In this document: positions 16,225-25,533 of the stretch, piece after piece
Layout of the letters: the number at the start of each line of letters is the position of its first letter
How positions within the stretch are numbered: position 1 is the first letter of the stretch
Notes under the pieces: model-generated
The model's database searches: none
Told to the model about the DNA's origin: nothing
What the model saw: the letters and a program-made list of their open reading frames with translations, nothing else
Assembly: GCA_900545955.1 (NCBI GenBank)
Contig: URAU01000003.1
Location: forward strand, 108,139-172,138
Direction of reading: 5' to 3'
Length of the DNA stretch: 64,000 nucleotides
Origin: an uncultured Porphyromonadaceae bacterium
GTDB taxonomy: Bacteria > Bacteroidota > Bacteroidia > Bacteroidales > Muribaculaceae
Program-made: the position numbers and the translations under genes

Positions 16225-18294
16225 TTATTTGCCGTTTTCACTTTTGCCCAAAATGCTGAGCGAGCGGCTGATGAAGCGCTGGAGGTCGGCACCGCGGAGC
16301 ATGCCGTTGCCGAGCAGGGCGAGGTCAATGAGCTGGCCTACTTCGGCTACACCGGCGGCATAGTCGGCCACAATCTTTGTCTGCTCCTCGCGGCGGGTGT
16401 TGTTGGCGGTCTGGAGGTCGTCAATCTGCTTGCTTTCTTCGGCCGGCAGAGGCTGGCCGTCCTTTGCAGTGGCGCGAAGCTCGGTGATGCGTTCGTTGTT
16501 GGCCTTCACTTCGTCCATGAGCGGTTTCACCTTGTCGGCGAGAGCTTTGTCGGCGTTGTCGGCGATGGCTTTCACGAGCGGGTTTTCAGTGTTGACGGCA
16601 AGCGAATAGCTGTCGGGCATGTCGCCGTAGAAACTCATGCCGGGCTGAAGGGCAGCCATCTCCTTCATGCGGCGCATATATTCGTTCTGGGTAATTACGA
16701 TGGGGGCATCGGTGGCGCCAAGGGCCTCGAAGTTGACAAAGAACTGGGCGCCCTCCACTTTAGGCAGCTGCGAGCTGAAGAGCGTGGTGAGAATGTCGCG
16801 CTGCACCTCCGTGAGGTCGACCGTGCGGCGGTCTGATTTGGGGATGAGGTTATCGAGCACGTCGGAATCGACGCGCACGAATCTCGATTTCTCGATTTTC
16901 TGTTCCAGGAGCCCTACGAAATGGCTGTCGAGCTGGCCGTCCATCACCAGGACGGAGTAGCCGCGGTCGGTCGCAGCCTTGATGTAGCTGAACTGGGCGG
17001 TGGGATCGGTGGCATAGAGGGCCACGATGTTGCCGTCCTTGTCGGTCTGCTCGGGAGCGATGAGGTCCTTGTATTCGTCGATGGTGAAGTATTTGCCGTC
17101 GGTAGTCTTCAGGAGGCAGAATTTCATTGCCGCGTCGCAGAATTTCTCGTCGGTGAGCATGCCGTATTCTATGAAGATGCGGATGTCGTCCCACTTCTTC
17201 TCGAACTCGGCGCGGTCGGCCTTGAACAGGTCGTCGAGGCGCGAAGCCACTTTCTTGGTGATGTAGCCGGAGATTTTCTTCACGGCGGTGTCGCTCTGGA
17301 GGTAGGAACGCGACACGTTCAGGGGAATGTCGGGCGAATCGATCACACCCTGAAGGAGCATCATGAAGTCGGGAACGACTCCTTCCACCGAGTCGGTGAC
17401 GAAAACCTGGTTGCAGTAGAGCTGGATGCGGTTTTTCGTCACTTCGAAGTTGTTCTTGATTTTCGGGAAGAAGAGGATGCCGGTGAGTGTGAACGGGTAA
17501 TCCACGTTGAGGTGAATCCAGAACAGCGGGTCGTCCTGACCGGGATAAAGCTCGTGGTAGAATGCGAGATAATCCTTGTCGGTGAGGTCGGCCGGCTTGC
17601 GCGTCCATGCCGGTTCGGTGATGTTGACGATGTTGTCGCGGTCGGTGGGCTGCATCTTGCCGTCCTTCCATTCCATCTCCTTGCCGGAAACTACAGGCAC
17701 GGGGAGGAACCGGCAGTATTTTTTGAGCAGTGAGTCGATGCGCGTCTGCTCGAGGAATTCGCGGTTGTCGTCGTCGATGTGGAGGATGATTTCCGTGCCG
17801 CGCTCCTTCTTGTCGCTCGGTTCTATAGTGAACTCCGGCGAGCCATCGCACTGCCAGCGAACGGCTTCGGCGCCTTCCTTATAGCTGAGTGTATTGATTT
17901 CAACCTTCTTGGCCACCATGAATGCCGAGTAGAATCCGAGGCCGAAATGGCCGATGATGGCGTTGGCGTTGTCCTTATATTTTTCCAGGAATTCCTCGGC
18001 ACCCGAGAATGCTATCTGGTTGATGTATTTCTCGATGTCGTCGGCGGTCATGCCGATGCCATGGTCGGACACGGTGAGTGTGCCTGCCTCCTTGTCGACC
18101 GTAACCTCCACGCGCATATCGTCGAGCGCACCTTTGAAGTCGCCGAAAGCGGCGAGTGTCTTCAGTTTCTGAGTGGCGTCGACGGCATTGGATACCAGTT
18201 CGCGCAGAAAGATTTCGTGGTCGCTGTAGAGAAATTTTTTGATAACGGGGAAGATGTTTTCGGTTGTTACCCCGATTGTGCCTTTTTTCGACAT
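16225..18294 (-). CDS. htpG: Molecular chaperone HtpG (Hsp90)
   Basis: This ATP-dependent cytosolic chaperone works as a homodimer. The 689-residue length fits the Bacteroidota form. The GHKL ATPase motifs are present: FLRELVSNAVDATQKL (residues about 29-44), the DHGIGM Mg-binding motif and GHFGLGFYSAFMV. The middle-domain segment with the catalytic Arg (LNVSRSYLQSD) is intact, followed by a C-terminal dimerisation domain. The N-terminal Ile-Gly-Val preface is normal. It lies 155 bp downstream of clpC on the same strand but behind the clpC terminator region's complement; no heat-shock operator was recognised. Confidence 0.98.
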   Translation of the reverse strand: MSKKGTIGVTTENIFPVIKKFLYSDHEIFLRELVSNAVDATQKLKTLAAFGDFKGALDDMRVEVTVDKEAGTLTVSDHGIGMTADDIEKYINQIAFSGAEEFLEKYKDNANAIIGHFGLGFYSAFMVAKKVEINTLSYKEGAEAVRWQCDGSPEFTIEPSDKKERGTEIILHIDDDNREFLEQTRIDSLLKKYCRFLPVPVVSGKEMEWKDGKMQPTDRDNIVNITEPAWTRKPADLTDKDYLAFYHELYPGQDDPLFWIHLNVDYPFTLTGILFFPKIKNNFEVTKNRIQLYCNQVFVTDSVEGVVPDFMMLLQGVIDSPDIPLNVSRSYLQSDTAVKKISGYITKKVASRLDDLFKADRAEFEKKWDDIRIFIEYGMLTDEKFCDAAMKFCLLKTTDGKYFTIDEYKDLIAPEQTDKDGNIVALYATDPTAQFSYIKAATDRGYSVLVMDGQLDSHFVGLLEQKIEKSRFVRVDSDVLDNLIPKSDRRTVDLTEVQRDILTTLFSSQLPKVEGAQFFVNFEALGATDAPIVITQNEYMRRMKEMAALQPGMSFYGDMPDSYSLAVNTENPLVKAIADNADKALADKVKPLMDEVKANNERITELRATAKDGQPLPAEESKQIDDLQTANNTRREEQTKIVADYAAGVAEVGQLIDLALLGNGMLRGADLQRFISRSLSILGKSENGK

Positions 18295-18398
18295 ATTTCT
18301 GTAGTTTGTTTGGTTGATGCTGATTACTACGTAAGGGCGCGCCTTATGAGTCTTTACTTGTGCATGCCTTTACTCTGTTATAACAATCTACAAAAAAA

Positions 18399-18421
18399 AT
18401 GCCAAACCCGAAGGCTGGCAT
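18399..18421 (-). terminator. Rho-independent terminator of clpC
   Basis: On the minus strand a stem ATGCCAGCC/GGTTTGGCAT closes on a TTCG loop and is followed by a run of eight T (18392-18399). It lies 28 bp past the clpC stop, so htpG, which is next on this strand, needs its own promoter. Confidence 0.9.
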
Positions 18422-18449
18422 TTTATGTTAAATGAATTTAATCGGTGTG

Positions 18450-21050
18450 TCATGCATTCTGCTCGGGGGCAGCCTCTTCCGTGGCGGCAGGGCCTTCGGC
18501 AGCAGGTACATCGGTTGCCGGGCTCTCCACAGATGTGACGATTTTGTCTGACACTTTGTCATAGTCGACCTTTATGGTGTCGCCGGCCTTGAGCTCGGAG
18601 TTTATGATAAGTTCGGCGAGGGGGTCTTCGAGGTAGCGCTGGATGGCACGCTTGAGAGGGCGTGCGCCGAACTGCTGGTCGTAGCCCTTCGAGGCGATGT
18701 AATTCTTGGCCTCTTCGGTAATCTCGAAGGTATAGCCGAGCTTTTCCATGCGGCTGAGGAAGCCGCGGAGTTCGATGCCGATAATCTTGAAGATGGCATC
18801 CTTATCGAGCGCATCGAACATTATGATGTCGTCGATACGGTTGAGGAACTCCGGTGCGAAGGCCTTGTTGAGCGCTTTCTGGAGCACTCCCTGCGAATAG
18901 TCCTTTTCCTTCTCGTCGGACCGGATATTGAATCCGATTCCGGCACCGAAGTCTTTCAGCTGGCGTGTACCGATGTTCGAGGTCATTATAATAAGTGTGT
19001 TCTTGAAGTCTACGCGACGGCCGAGGCTGTCGGTAAGACGGCCTTCGTCAAGCACCTGCAGAAGCAGGTTGAACACATCGGGGTGGGCCTTCTCGATTTC
19101 GTCGAGCAGAACAACGGAGTAGGGGCGACGGCGCACTTTTTCGGTAAGCTGGCCGCCCTCCTCATAGCCTACGTAGCCCGGAGGCGCACCGACAAGACGG
19201 CTCACGGTGAATTTCTCCATGTATTCGCTCATGTCGATGCGGATAAGCGTGTCGGACGAGTCGAACATGTATTCGGCGAGCTTTTTGGCCAGATGTGTCT
19301 TGCCGACGCCGGTCGGGCCGAGGAACATAAACGTGCCGATGGGCTTGTTGGGGTCCTTGAGGCCTACGCGGTTGCGCTGTATGGCCTTCACGATTTTATC
19401 GATGGCCTTGTCCTGGCCGATGATCTCTGATTTCAGCTGTGGAGCCATGGCGCGGAGGCGGCTGCCTTCGGCCTGTGCGATGCGCTGCACCGGTACGCCG
19501 GTCATAAGGGCCACTACTTCCGCCACCTTGTCCTGGTCGACTTCCACGCGGTTCGCCTCCAGCTGCTTCTCCCATTGCTCATTGGCCTTGGCGAGCTGCT
19601 GCTTGAGTTCCTGCTCGCGGTCGCGGAAGGAGGCGGCTTTCTCGAAGTCCTGGCTCTGGGCGGCGGCATGCTTCTGGGCGTCGGCCTCGGCAATCTGCTG
19701 CTCGAGCTGCTCGATTTCCTCGGGCACCACGATGTTGGTGATATGTGCGCGCGAACCGGCCTCGTCGAGGGCGTCGATGGCCTTGTCGGGGAAATTGCGG
19801 TCGCTCACGTAGCGCTCCGTAAGGCTTACGCATGCGCGGAGGGCGTCGTCGGTATAGGTCACGTTGTGGTGGGCCTGATATTTCTCCTTGATGTTGTTGA
19901 GAATCTGGAGGGTCTCTTCGGCAGTAGTGGGCTCTACCATTACTTTCTGGAAGCGGCGTTCGAGTGCTCCGTCTTTCTCGATGTTCTTGCGGTATTCGTC
20001 GAGCGTGGTTGCGCCGATACACTGGATTTCGCCGCGCGCGAGAGCGGGTTTGAGCAGGTTGGCTGCATCCATGCTTCCGGCGGCGTTGCCGGCGCCGACT
20101 ATGGTGTGGAGTTCGTCGATAAAGAGGATTACGTCGGGGCTCTTCGACAGCTCGGTCAGGATGGCTTTGATGCGTTCCTCAAACTGGCCGCGGTATTTCG
20201 TGCCGGCTACAATCGAGGCCATATCGAGGCTTACGACACGCTTGTCGAAAAGTATGCGGCTCACCTTGCGCTGAACGATGCGCAGCGCAAGCCCCTCGAC
20301 GATAGCCGATTTGCCGACTCCCGGCTCGCCGATGAGCACCGGATTGTTCTTCTTGCGTCGGCTCAGCACCTGGGCCAGTCGCTCGATTTCCTTCTCGCGG
20401 CCCACCACGGGGTCGAGACGGCCTTCTTCGGCGGCGCGGGTGATGTCGTTGCCGAATTTGTCGAGTGTGGGAGTGTCGGCGCTGTTGCGGCCGCCACTAC
20501 GGCGCTGCTCCTGGCGGGGTTCCTGACGCTGGCGGTCGTTGCCCGAGGGTGCTTCGTCGTCATCATCCTCCTCTTCCTCGGTCGAGCCGTAGCCCGAAGT
20601 GGGGGAGTCCTTCACATTGGAGATAAGACGCAACACGCTCTGATAGTCCACTCCGGCCTGCCGGAAAGGCACGATGAACTCCATATGCTGTATCTCGGGG
20701 TTGTGGAGCAGCGCGAGAAGCAGATGCTCGGTGTCAACAGTAGCGCTCTTGAGCATGCGTGCCTCCAGCACCGACAACTTTACCAGGCGGTTGCTGAGGT
20801 CGCTGGCTACGATTTCGCCTCCGAGCGGTGCGGAGGTATCGTAGAGCGAATCGTCGAGCTGCTGGCGCAGGGTGGCCATCGACGACCCTCTGGATACGCG
20901 CTCAAGCAGGGCGAATACCCTCGAACCGGAGTCGGCGAGCATAGCCAGAAGCAGGTGCTCGGGAGTGATTATGCTGTTGTTGTGGCGAACGGCCTCGCGG
21001 CGGCTGTTCTCCAGAACCTGTTTGACTTCGTTTGAAAAATTGATGTCCAT
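18450..21050 (-). CDS. clpC: ATP-dependent Clp protease ATP-binding subunit ClpC
   Basis: ClpC is a hexameric AAA+ unfoldase that feeds substrates to ClpP. The 866-residue protein has an N-terminal Clp_N double repeat (about 1-145) and a Ser/Asp/Glu-rich linker. The first AAA module has Walker A GEPGVGKSAIVEG and Walker B ILFIDELHT. A UVR-like coiled coil follows at about 430-480 (QDFEKAASFRDREQELKQQ). The second AAA module has GPTGVGKTHLAKKLAEYMF and VVLLDEIEKAHPDV. The D2-small domain and a Pro/Ala/Glu-rich acidic tail end the protein. The UVR segment separates it from ClpB. It is monocistronic, with a strong terminator, and divergent from gyrA. Confidence 0.95.
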   Translation of the reverse strand: MDINFSNEVKQVLENSRREAVRHNNSIITPEHLLLAMLADSGSRVFALLERVSRGSSMATLRQQLDDSLYDTSAPLGGEIVASDLSNRLVKLSVLEARMLKSATVDTEHLLLALLHNPEIQHMEFIVPFRQAGVDYQSVLRLISNVKDSPTSGYGSTEEEEDDDDEAPSGNDRQRQEPRQEQRRSGGRNSADTPTLDKFGNDITRAAEEGRLDPVVGREKEIERLAQVLSRRKKNNPVLIGEPGVGKSAIVEGLALRIVQRKVSRILFDKRVVSLDMASIVAGTKYRGQFEERIKAILTELSKSPDVILFIDELHTIVGAGNAAGSMDAANLLKPALARGEIQCIGATTLDEYRKNIEKDGALERRFQKVMVEPTTAEETLQILNNIKEKYQAHHNVTYTDDALRACVSLTERYVSDRNFPDKAIDALDEAGSRAHITNIVVPEEIEQLEQQIAEADAQKHAAAQSQDFEKAASFRDREQELKQQLAKANEQWEKQLEANRVEVDQDKVAEVVALMTGVPVQRIAQAEGSRLRAMAPQLKSEIIGQDKAIDKIVKAIQRNRVGLKDPNKPIGTFMFLGPTGVGKTHLAKKLAEYMFDSSDTLIRIDMSEYMEKFTVSRLVGAPPGYVGYEEGGQLTEKVRRRPYSVVLLDEIEKAHPDVFNLLLQVLDEGRLTDSLGRRVDFKNTLIIMTSNIGTRQLKDFGAGIGFNIRSDEKEKDYSQGVLQKALNKAFAPEFLNRIDDIIMFDALDKDAIFKIIGIELRGFLSRMEKLGYTFEITEEAKNYIASKGYDQQFGARPLKRAIQRYLEDPLAELIINSELKAGDTIKVDYDKVSDKIVTSVESPATDVPAAEGPAATEEAAPEQNA

Positions 21051-21253
21051 GATAATGTATTATCCTTTCTATAGCTGGTTGCAGATAGTCTCGTGTGTAC
21101 GGCACGCGGCGGCGCCGTCTATTCGCGTTTAAATATCAACGCAAATTCCGTGCCAAACGTATGCCCGCGACTTTTGGCCACTCTTAAAAAATATTAAAAC
21201 GACGTTGGCGGGCAAAAAACGGGCATTCTCTGCGATTTTACCCGGAAAATTCG

Positions 21254-21261
21254 TAAATTTG
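21254..21261 (+). promoter_or_regulatory. Likely -7 element of the gyrA promoter
   Basis: TAAATTTG matches TAnnTTTG and sits 39 bp before the gyrA ATG. No convincing -33 element is visible at the right distance. Confidence 0.45.
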
Positions 21262-21300
21262 TATGAAATTTCAAAACCAAAGATACAATATCAACATCAC

Positions 21301-23883
21301 ATGCTTGAAGAAGATCGCATTATCAAAATCAATATTGAGAATGAGATGAAATCGGCCTACATCGACTATTCGATGTCGGTGATTGTGTCGCGTGCGCTCC
21401 CCGATGTGCGCGACGGTCTCAAACCCGTACACCGCCGCGTGCTTTTCGGTATGAACGAAATGGGCAATACCTACGACAAGCCCCACAAGAAGGCCGCCAA
21501 GGCCGTGGGTGAGGTCATGGGTAAATACCATCCGCACGGCGACTCGTCGATCTACGGTACAATCGTTCGAATGGCCCAGCCTTGGGCGATGCGCGAATGT
21601 CTGGTCGACGGCCACGGTAACTTCGGCTCAATCGACGGCGACGGTCCTGCCGCCATGCGATACACCGAGGTCCGCCTCCAGAAAATCGGCGAGGAGATGC
21701 TCCGCGACATCGATTCCGATACCGTGGACTTCCAGCCCAACTACGATAATTCCGCCAAGGAGCCGGTAGTGCTTCCCACCCGTATCCCCAACCTTCTCGT
21801 CAACGGTTCGTCGGGTATCGCCGTGGGCATGGCCACCAACATGCCGACCCACAACCTTACGGAGTCGATCAACGCCTGTCTGGCACTCATCGACAATCCC
21901 GACCTCACCGTGGCCGACCTCATGAAATATATTCCGGCGCCCGACTTCCCCACCGGAGGCACCATCTACGGTTACAGCGGCGTGAAAGAGGCTTATGAGA
22001 CCGGTCGTGGCCGTGTCGTAATCCGGGCGAAAGCCGTTATCGAGCAGGAGAAGGAGCATGAGGACATTATCGTCACCGAGATTCCTTACGGCGTCAACAA
22101 GGCTGAACTTATCCGCTATATCGCCGATCTTGTCAACGATAAGAAAATCGACGGCATCGCCGACCTCAACGACGAGAGCAGCTCGGAGGGTATGCGCATC
22201 GTGATACGTCTGCGTGCCGATGCCAACGCCAACGTGGTTCTCAACAAGCTTTACAAGCTCACACCCATGCAGAGCTCGTTCGGCGTCAACAACGTCGCTC
22301 TCGTCAATGGGCGTCCGAAGCTTCTCAACCTCAAGGAAATTGTCTCCGCATTCGTCGAACACCGCCATGATGTGGTGATACGCCGCACGCAGTTCGAACT
22401 CCGCAAGGCGCAGGAGCGTGCACATATTCTCGAAGGCCTGATTATCGCCTCCGATAATATCGACGAGGTTATCGCCATAATCCGCGGTGCGGCCAATCCC
22501 GACGCCGCGCGCCTCACGCTCATGGAGCGCTTCGGCCTCACTGAGGTGCAGGCTCAGGCTATTGTCAACATGCGTCTCTATCAACTCACTGGTCTTGAGC
22601 AGGACAAGCTGCATGCCAACTACGAGGAGGTGCAGCGCCTCATCGCCCATCTGGAGGAGATTCTCAGCGACGAGCACGTTTGCCGTGAGCTTATAAAGAG
22701 CGAGCTTATCGAGATCCGCGATGCCTATGGCAATCCGCGTATGACCGACATCGACTATACCGCCGGCGACTTCAACGCCGAGGACTTCTATACCGACGAC
22801 GAGATGATAATCACCATCTCCCACATGGGCTATATCAAGCGCACACCGCTGTCGGAGTTCCGCGCACAGAACCGTGGCGGCGTAGGCTCGCGCGGCAGCA
22901 ATACACGCGAAGAGGATTTCATCGAATATATCTATCCGGCATCGATGCATGCAAATCTTCTCTTCTTCACCCAGCGCGGCATGGTCTACAAGATGAAGGT
23001 CTACGAACTCCCCGAGGGAGCCAAAAACTCGAAGGGACGCGCCATTCAGAACCTGCTCAACATCGAGCCGGGCGATTCGGTCAACGCTTTCATCCGATGC
23101 AAGAATCTTGAGGATGCCGAGTTTACCTCCACCCACAATCTTGTGTTTGCCACCCGCCAGGGCATTATCAAGAAGACATCACTTTCCGAGTATGCCCGCG
23201 TGAACATCAAGGGTAAGAAAGCCATTGTAATCCGTGAGGGCGATCAGGTAATAGGCGTAGAGCTTACCGACGGCAATGCCGAAATCCTCATGGCCAACCG
23301 CAACGGCCGTGCCATCCGCTTCAATGAGTCGACCGTGCGTCAGATGGGTCGCGTAAGCACCGGCGTGCGTGGCATGCGTCTCGACGACGACGGCTCCGAC
23401 GAGGTTGTAGGCATGATCTGCATGCACCCCGACGACAACAAGAACGTGATGGTTATCTCCGAAAACGGTTTCGGCAAGCGCTCGCTGCTCGACGGCTACC
23501 GTATCACAAACCGCGGCGGCAAGGGTGTCAAGACGATGAACGTCACCGAAAAGACCGGCCACGTCGTAGCCATCAAGAGCGTCGACGACGACAACGACCT
23601 CATGATTATCAACAAGTCGGGCATCACTCTCCGCATCCGCGTGGCTGATTTCCGTGTGATGGGCCGCGCTACGCAGGGCGTCCGCATCATCAACCTCGAT
23701 AAACGCGGCGACGAAATAGCCTCAGTATGCTGCGTGGACACCGATCCCGAGGAGGAAGCCGTAGAGGCGGTTGAGAATCCTGAAATCCTTCCGGAAGAAC
23801 CTGCCGACGATTCGCTTGACACCGAAGTCGACGACGATGTTGTCGACGATGAGGAAAGCGAGGAAGCTTCCGCCGACGAGTAA
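21301..23883 (+). CDS. gyrA: DNA gyrase subunit A
   Basis: GyrA cuts and rejoins DNA in the A2B2 gyrase that introduces negative supercoils. The start chosen is MLEEDRIIKINIENEMK at 21301; the frame is open 32 codons further upstream but that part is not family-like and precedes the promoter element. The 860-residue protein has the winged-helix domain with catalytic Y121 in MRYTEVRL, the tower and coiled-coil regions, and the C-terminal beta-pinwheel. The GyrA-box-like segment GVGSRGSNTREED is near residue 530. The C-terminus is strongly acidic. In the quinolone-binding loop, residue 82 is Ser but residue 86 is Gly instead of the usual acidic residue. Confidence 0.97.
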   Translation: MLEEDRIIKINIENEMKSAYIDYSMSVIVSRALPDVRDGLKPVHRRVLFGMNEMGNTYDKPHKKAAKAVGEVMGKYHPHGDSSIYGTIVRMAQPWAMRECLVDGHGNFGSIDGDGPAAMRYTEVRLQKIGEEMLRDIDSDTVDFQPNYDNSAKEPVVLPTRIPNLLVNGSSGIAVGMATNMPTHNLTESINACLALIDNPDLTVADLMKYIPAPDFPTGGTIYGYSGVKEAYETGRGRVVIRAKAVIEQEKEHEDIIVTEIPYGVNKAELIRYIADLVNDKKIDGIADLNDESSSEGMRIVIRLRADANANVVLNKLYKLTPMQSSFGVNNVALVNGRPKLLNLKEIVSAFVEHRHDVVIRRTQFELRKAQERAHILEGLIIASDNIDEVIAIIRGAANPDAARLTLMERFGLTEVQAQAIVNMRLYQLTGLEQDKLHANYEEVQRLIAHLEEILSDEHVCRELIKSELIEIRDAYGNPRMTDIDYTAGDFNAEDFYTDDEMIITISHMGYIKRTPLSEFRAQNRGGVGSRGSNTREEDFIEYIYPASMHANLLFFTQRGMVYKMKVYELPEGAKNSKGRAIQNLLNIEPGDSVNAFIRCKNLEDAEFTSTHNLVFATRQGIIKKTSLSEYARVNIKGKKAIVIREGDQVIGVELTDGNAEILMANRNGRAIRFNESTVRQMGRVSTGVRGMRLDDDGSDEVVGMICMHPDDNKNVMVISENGFGKRSLLDGYRITNRGGKGVKTMNVTEKTGHVVAIKSVDDDNDLMIINKSGITLRIRVADFRVMGRATQGVRIINLDKRGDEIASVCCVDTDPEEEAVEAVENPEILPEEPADDSLDTEVDDDVVDDEESEEASADE

Positions 23884-23940
23884 TCTATGCTAAAATTTCG
23901 TAAATTCTTGCATCTTTTGTCTAATCCTGCGCGATTACAG

Positions 23941-24123
23941 GAAGTCATTTAAACTTTTTCTTCGAAAAGAATTTGAGACTGTTTTTGAGCGGATTTAATC
24001 CGAAATTGAGGGAGCGATGCGGGCATCGTGACCGAAAATGAGGATAAAATCAGCCAAAAAGAGGCCAAATTCTTGAAGAATAAGTTATATGAAGCTATTT
24101 TAAGAAAAAGTTTAAACGACTTC
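23941..24123 (+). repeat. 183-bp terminal-inverted-repeat element, copy 1
   Basis: This non-coding element is bounded by 22-bp inverted repeats differing at one position (left end GAAGTCATTTAAAC..., right end ...GTTTAAACGACTTC). Internally it has a CGATG-CGGG-CATCG hairpin near its centre and TTCTTCGAAAAGAA just inside the left end. It matches copy 2 at 34564-34746 over its full 183 bp with scattered substitutions and no gaps. No target-site duplication is visible. It lies 57 bp after gyrA and 13 bp before the -7 element of the TPR gene. Confidence 0.85.
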
Positions 24124-24136
24124 CCAATAAAAAATG

Positions 24137-24144
24137 TAACTTTG
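24137..24144 (+). promoter_or_regulatory. -7 promoter element of the TPR protein gene, abutting the repeat
   Basis: TAACTTTG is a consensus -7 element 38 bp before the ATG. The matching -33 position falls in the right terminal repeat of the 183-bp element, where TTTA occurs at a 22-nt spacing. Confidence 0.55.
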
Positions 24145-24182
24145 CGATTGTTAATCTGAAAAAACTAACTCTTTATATTATT

Positions 24183-25397
24183 ATGAAAGCAATTTCAATT
24201 CTCGCCCTGGCCCTCGTGGCAGGCGTCAGCGCTTCAGCCCAGAAATCGCTCGTGAAGGAGGTGGAGCGCGACCTCAAGTCGACTCCTGAAAACTATCCCT
24301 CTCTCATCCAGAAACTCACTCCCGCCTTCACCAACGACGAGACCGCACAGGACGTGCAGACATACCTCGTTGCCGGCAACGGCGCATATGCTTTCTACGA
24401 CAAGCAGAGCGTTTTCGCCCAGATGGGTAAGGATGTCGACAAAAAGCAGCTCGGCAATTCCGTGCTCGAAGGCTTCGACTATCTCTGGAAAGCACTTCCC
24501 CTGGATTCCGTGCCCGATGCAAAGGGTAAAATCAAAGCCAAGAACTCCGGCAAGATTTACAAGACCATCGCATCCCACTATAACGATTTCCTTCAGGCTG
24601 CCGGTTTCCTCTGGGAGGCCCAGGATTATAAGGATGCCGTAAAGTGCTGGGAAAAATATGTAACGCTCAAGGATAATCCCCAGATTGTAAAGGCTGGTAT
24701 CAATGTTCCCGCCGACACTCTCGTAGCTGAAATCAAGTACAACATGGGAATAGGAGCTTCGCTCGCTCAGGATCCCGAGGCATCCCTCGCTTATTTCCAG
24801 GAAGCCATTGCAAGCGGCTACAATAAGAAGAACGTATTCGATTACGCTATCTCCTGCGCATCCCAGCTCAAGCGTCCCGAGGTGATGGCTGCTATCGCCG
24901 AGCAGGCTTATCCCCTTTATGGTGCGGAAGACAGCCGTTATATCGGTTATATGGTCAACAACCTTATCGACAAGAAGCAGTTTGCAGAGGCCGACGCCCT
25001 GATCGACAAGTATATCGCCGCCGACCCCAACAACGCCCAGCTTTATTTCGTGAAGGGTGTTCTTCTTGACAGCGAGCAGAAACCTGCTGAATCGCTCGCT
25101 GCATTCCAGAAATCCATCGCCCTCGATGAAAACAATGCCGCCGCACTCTTCCAGCTCGGCTACAAGCTTTATCAGAAGGCCTGCGACATGGACCAGAACG
25201 AGACTGCCGGAATGAGCCAGCAGGATTACAAGACGTTCCGCGCTGAAAAGGTAGACCCCATGCTCCGCGAATCGTCCACCTATCTGGAAAAAGCTTTCAA
25301 GATCGACGAAAACATGAGCGAGGCCCGTCAGGTGCTCCGCAGCATCTACTACAACCTCAACGACGAGGAGAACCTCAAGCGCGTTGAATCCATGTAA
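24183..25397 (+). CDS. Secreted tetratricopeptide-repeat protein
   Basis: This 404-residue protein has a signal peptide (MKAISILALALVAGVSASAQ) and a helical repeat body. Recognisable TPR units include DTLVAEIKYNMGIGASLAQD (about 180-199), PNNAQLYFVKGVLLDSEQKP (about 282-301) and NNAAALFQLGYKLYQKA (about 318-334), plus a C-terminal EARQVLRSIYYNLNDEEN unit. It probably acts as a periplasmic scaffold, but no partner is indicated. The gyrA-TPR gene order is common in Bacteroidales. Here a 183-bp repeat has entered the gap between them. Confidence 0.85.
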   Translation: MKAISILALALVAGVSASAQKSLVKEVERDLKSTPENYPSLIQKLTPAFTNDETAQDVQTYLVAGNGAYAFYDKQSVFAQMGKDVDKKQLGNSVLEGFDYLWKALPLDSVPDAKGKIKAKNSGKIYKTIASHYNDFLQAAGFLWEAQDYKDAVKCWEKYVTLKDNPQIVKAGINVPADTLVAEIKYNMGIGASLAQDPEASLAYFQEAIASGYNKKNVFDYAISCASQLKRPEVMAAIAEQAYPLYGAEDSRYIGYMVNNLIDKKQFAEADALIDKYIAADPNNAQLYFVKGVLLDSEQKPAESLAAFQKSIALDENNAAALFQLGYKLYQKACDMDQNETAGMSQQDYKTFRAEKVDPMLRESSTYLEKAFKIDENMSEARQVLRSIYYNLNDEENLKRVESM

Positions 25398-25457
25398 TTC
25401 ATTCGTTGCCATTCCGGCATATCCGATGCCGGAAGCGGTACGACAGATATCCCTCTG

Positions 25458-25500
25458 ATAAGCGTCATGCCTTGGTCTTCCCGACGGGCATGACGCTTAT
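25458..25500 (+). terminator. Hairpin after the TPR gene
   Basis: A perfect 14-bp stem (ATAAGCGTCATGCC and its complement) encloses a 15-nt loop, 60 bp beyond the stop. The T content after it is weak (ATCTTAG). Confidence 0.6.
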
Positions 25501-25533
25501 ATCTTAGCAATTATCATTACCATATATCTATCC

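Noticed and set aside
21628..23136. A 502-codon open frame antisense to gyrA
   Set aside because: GyrA has complete catalytic motifs on the other strand, and the antisense product has no recognisable fold.
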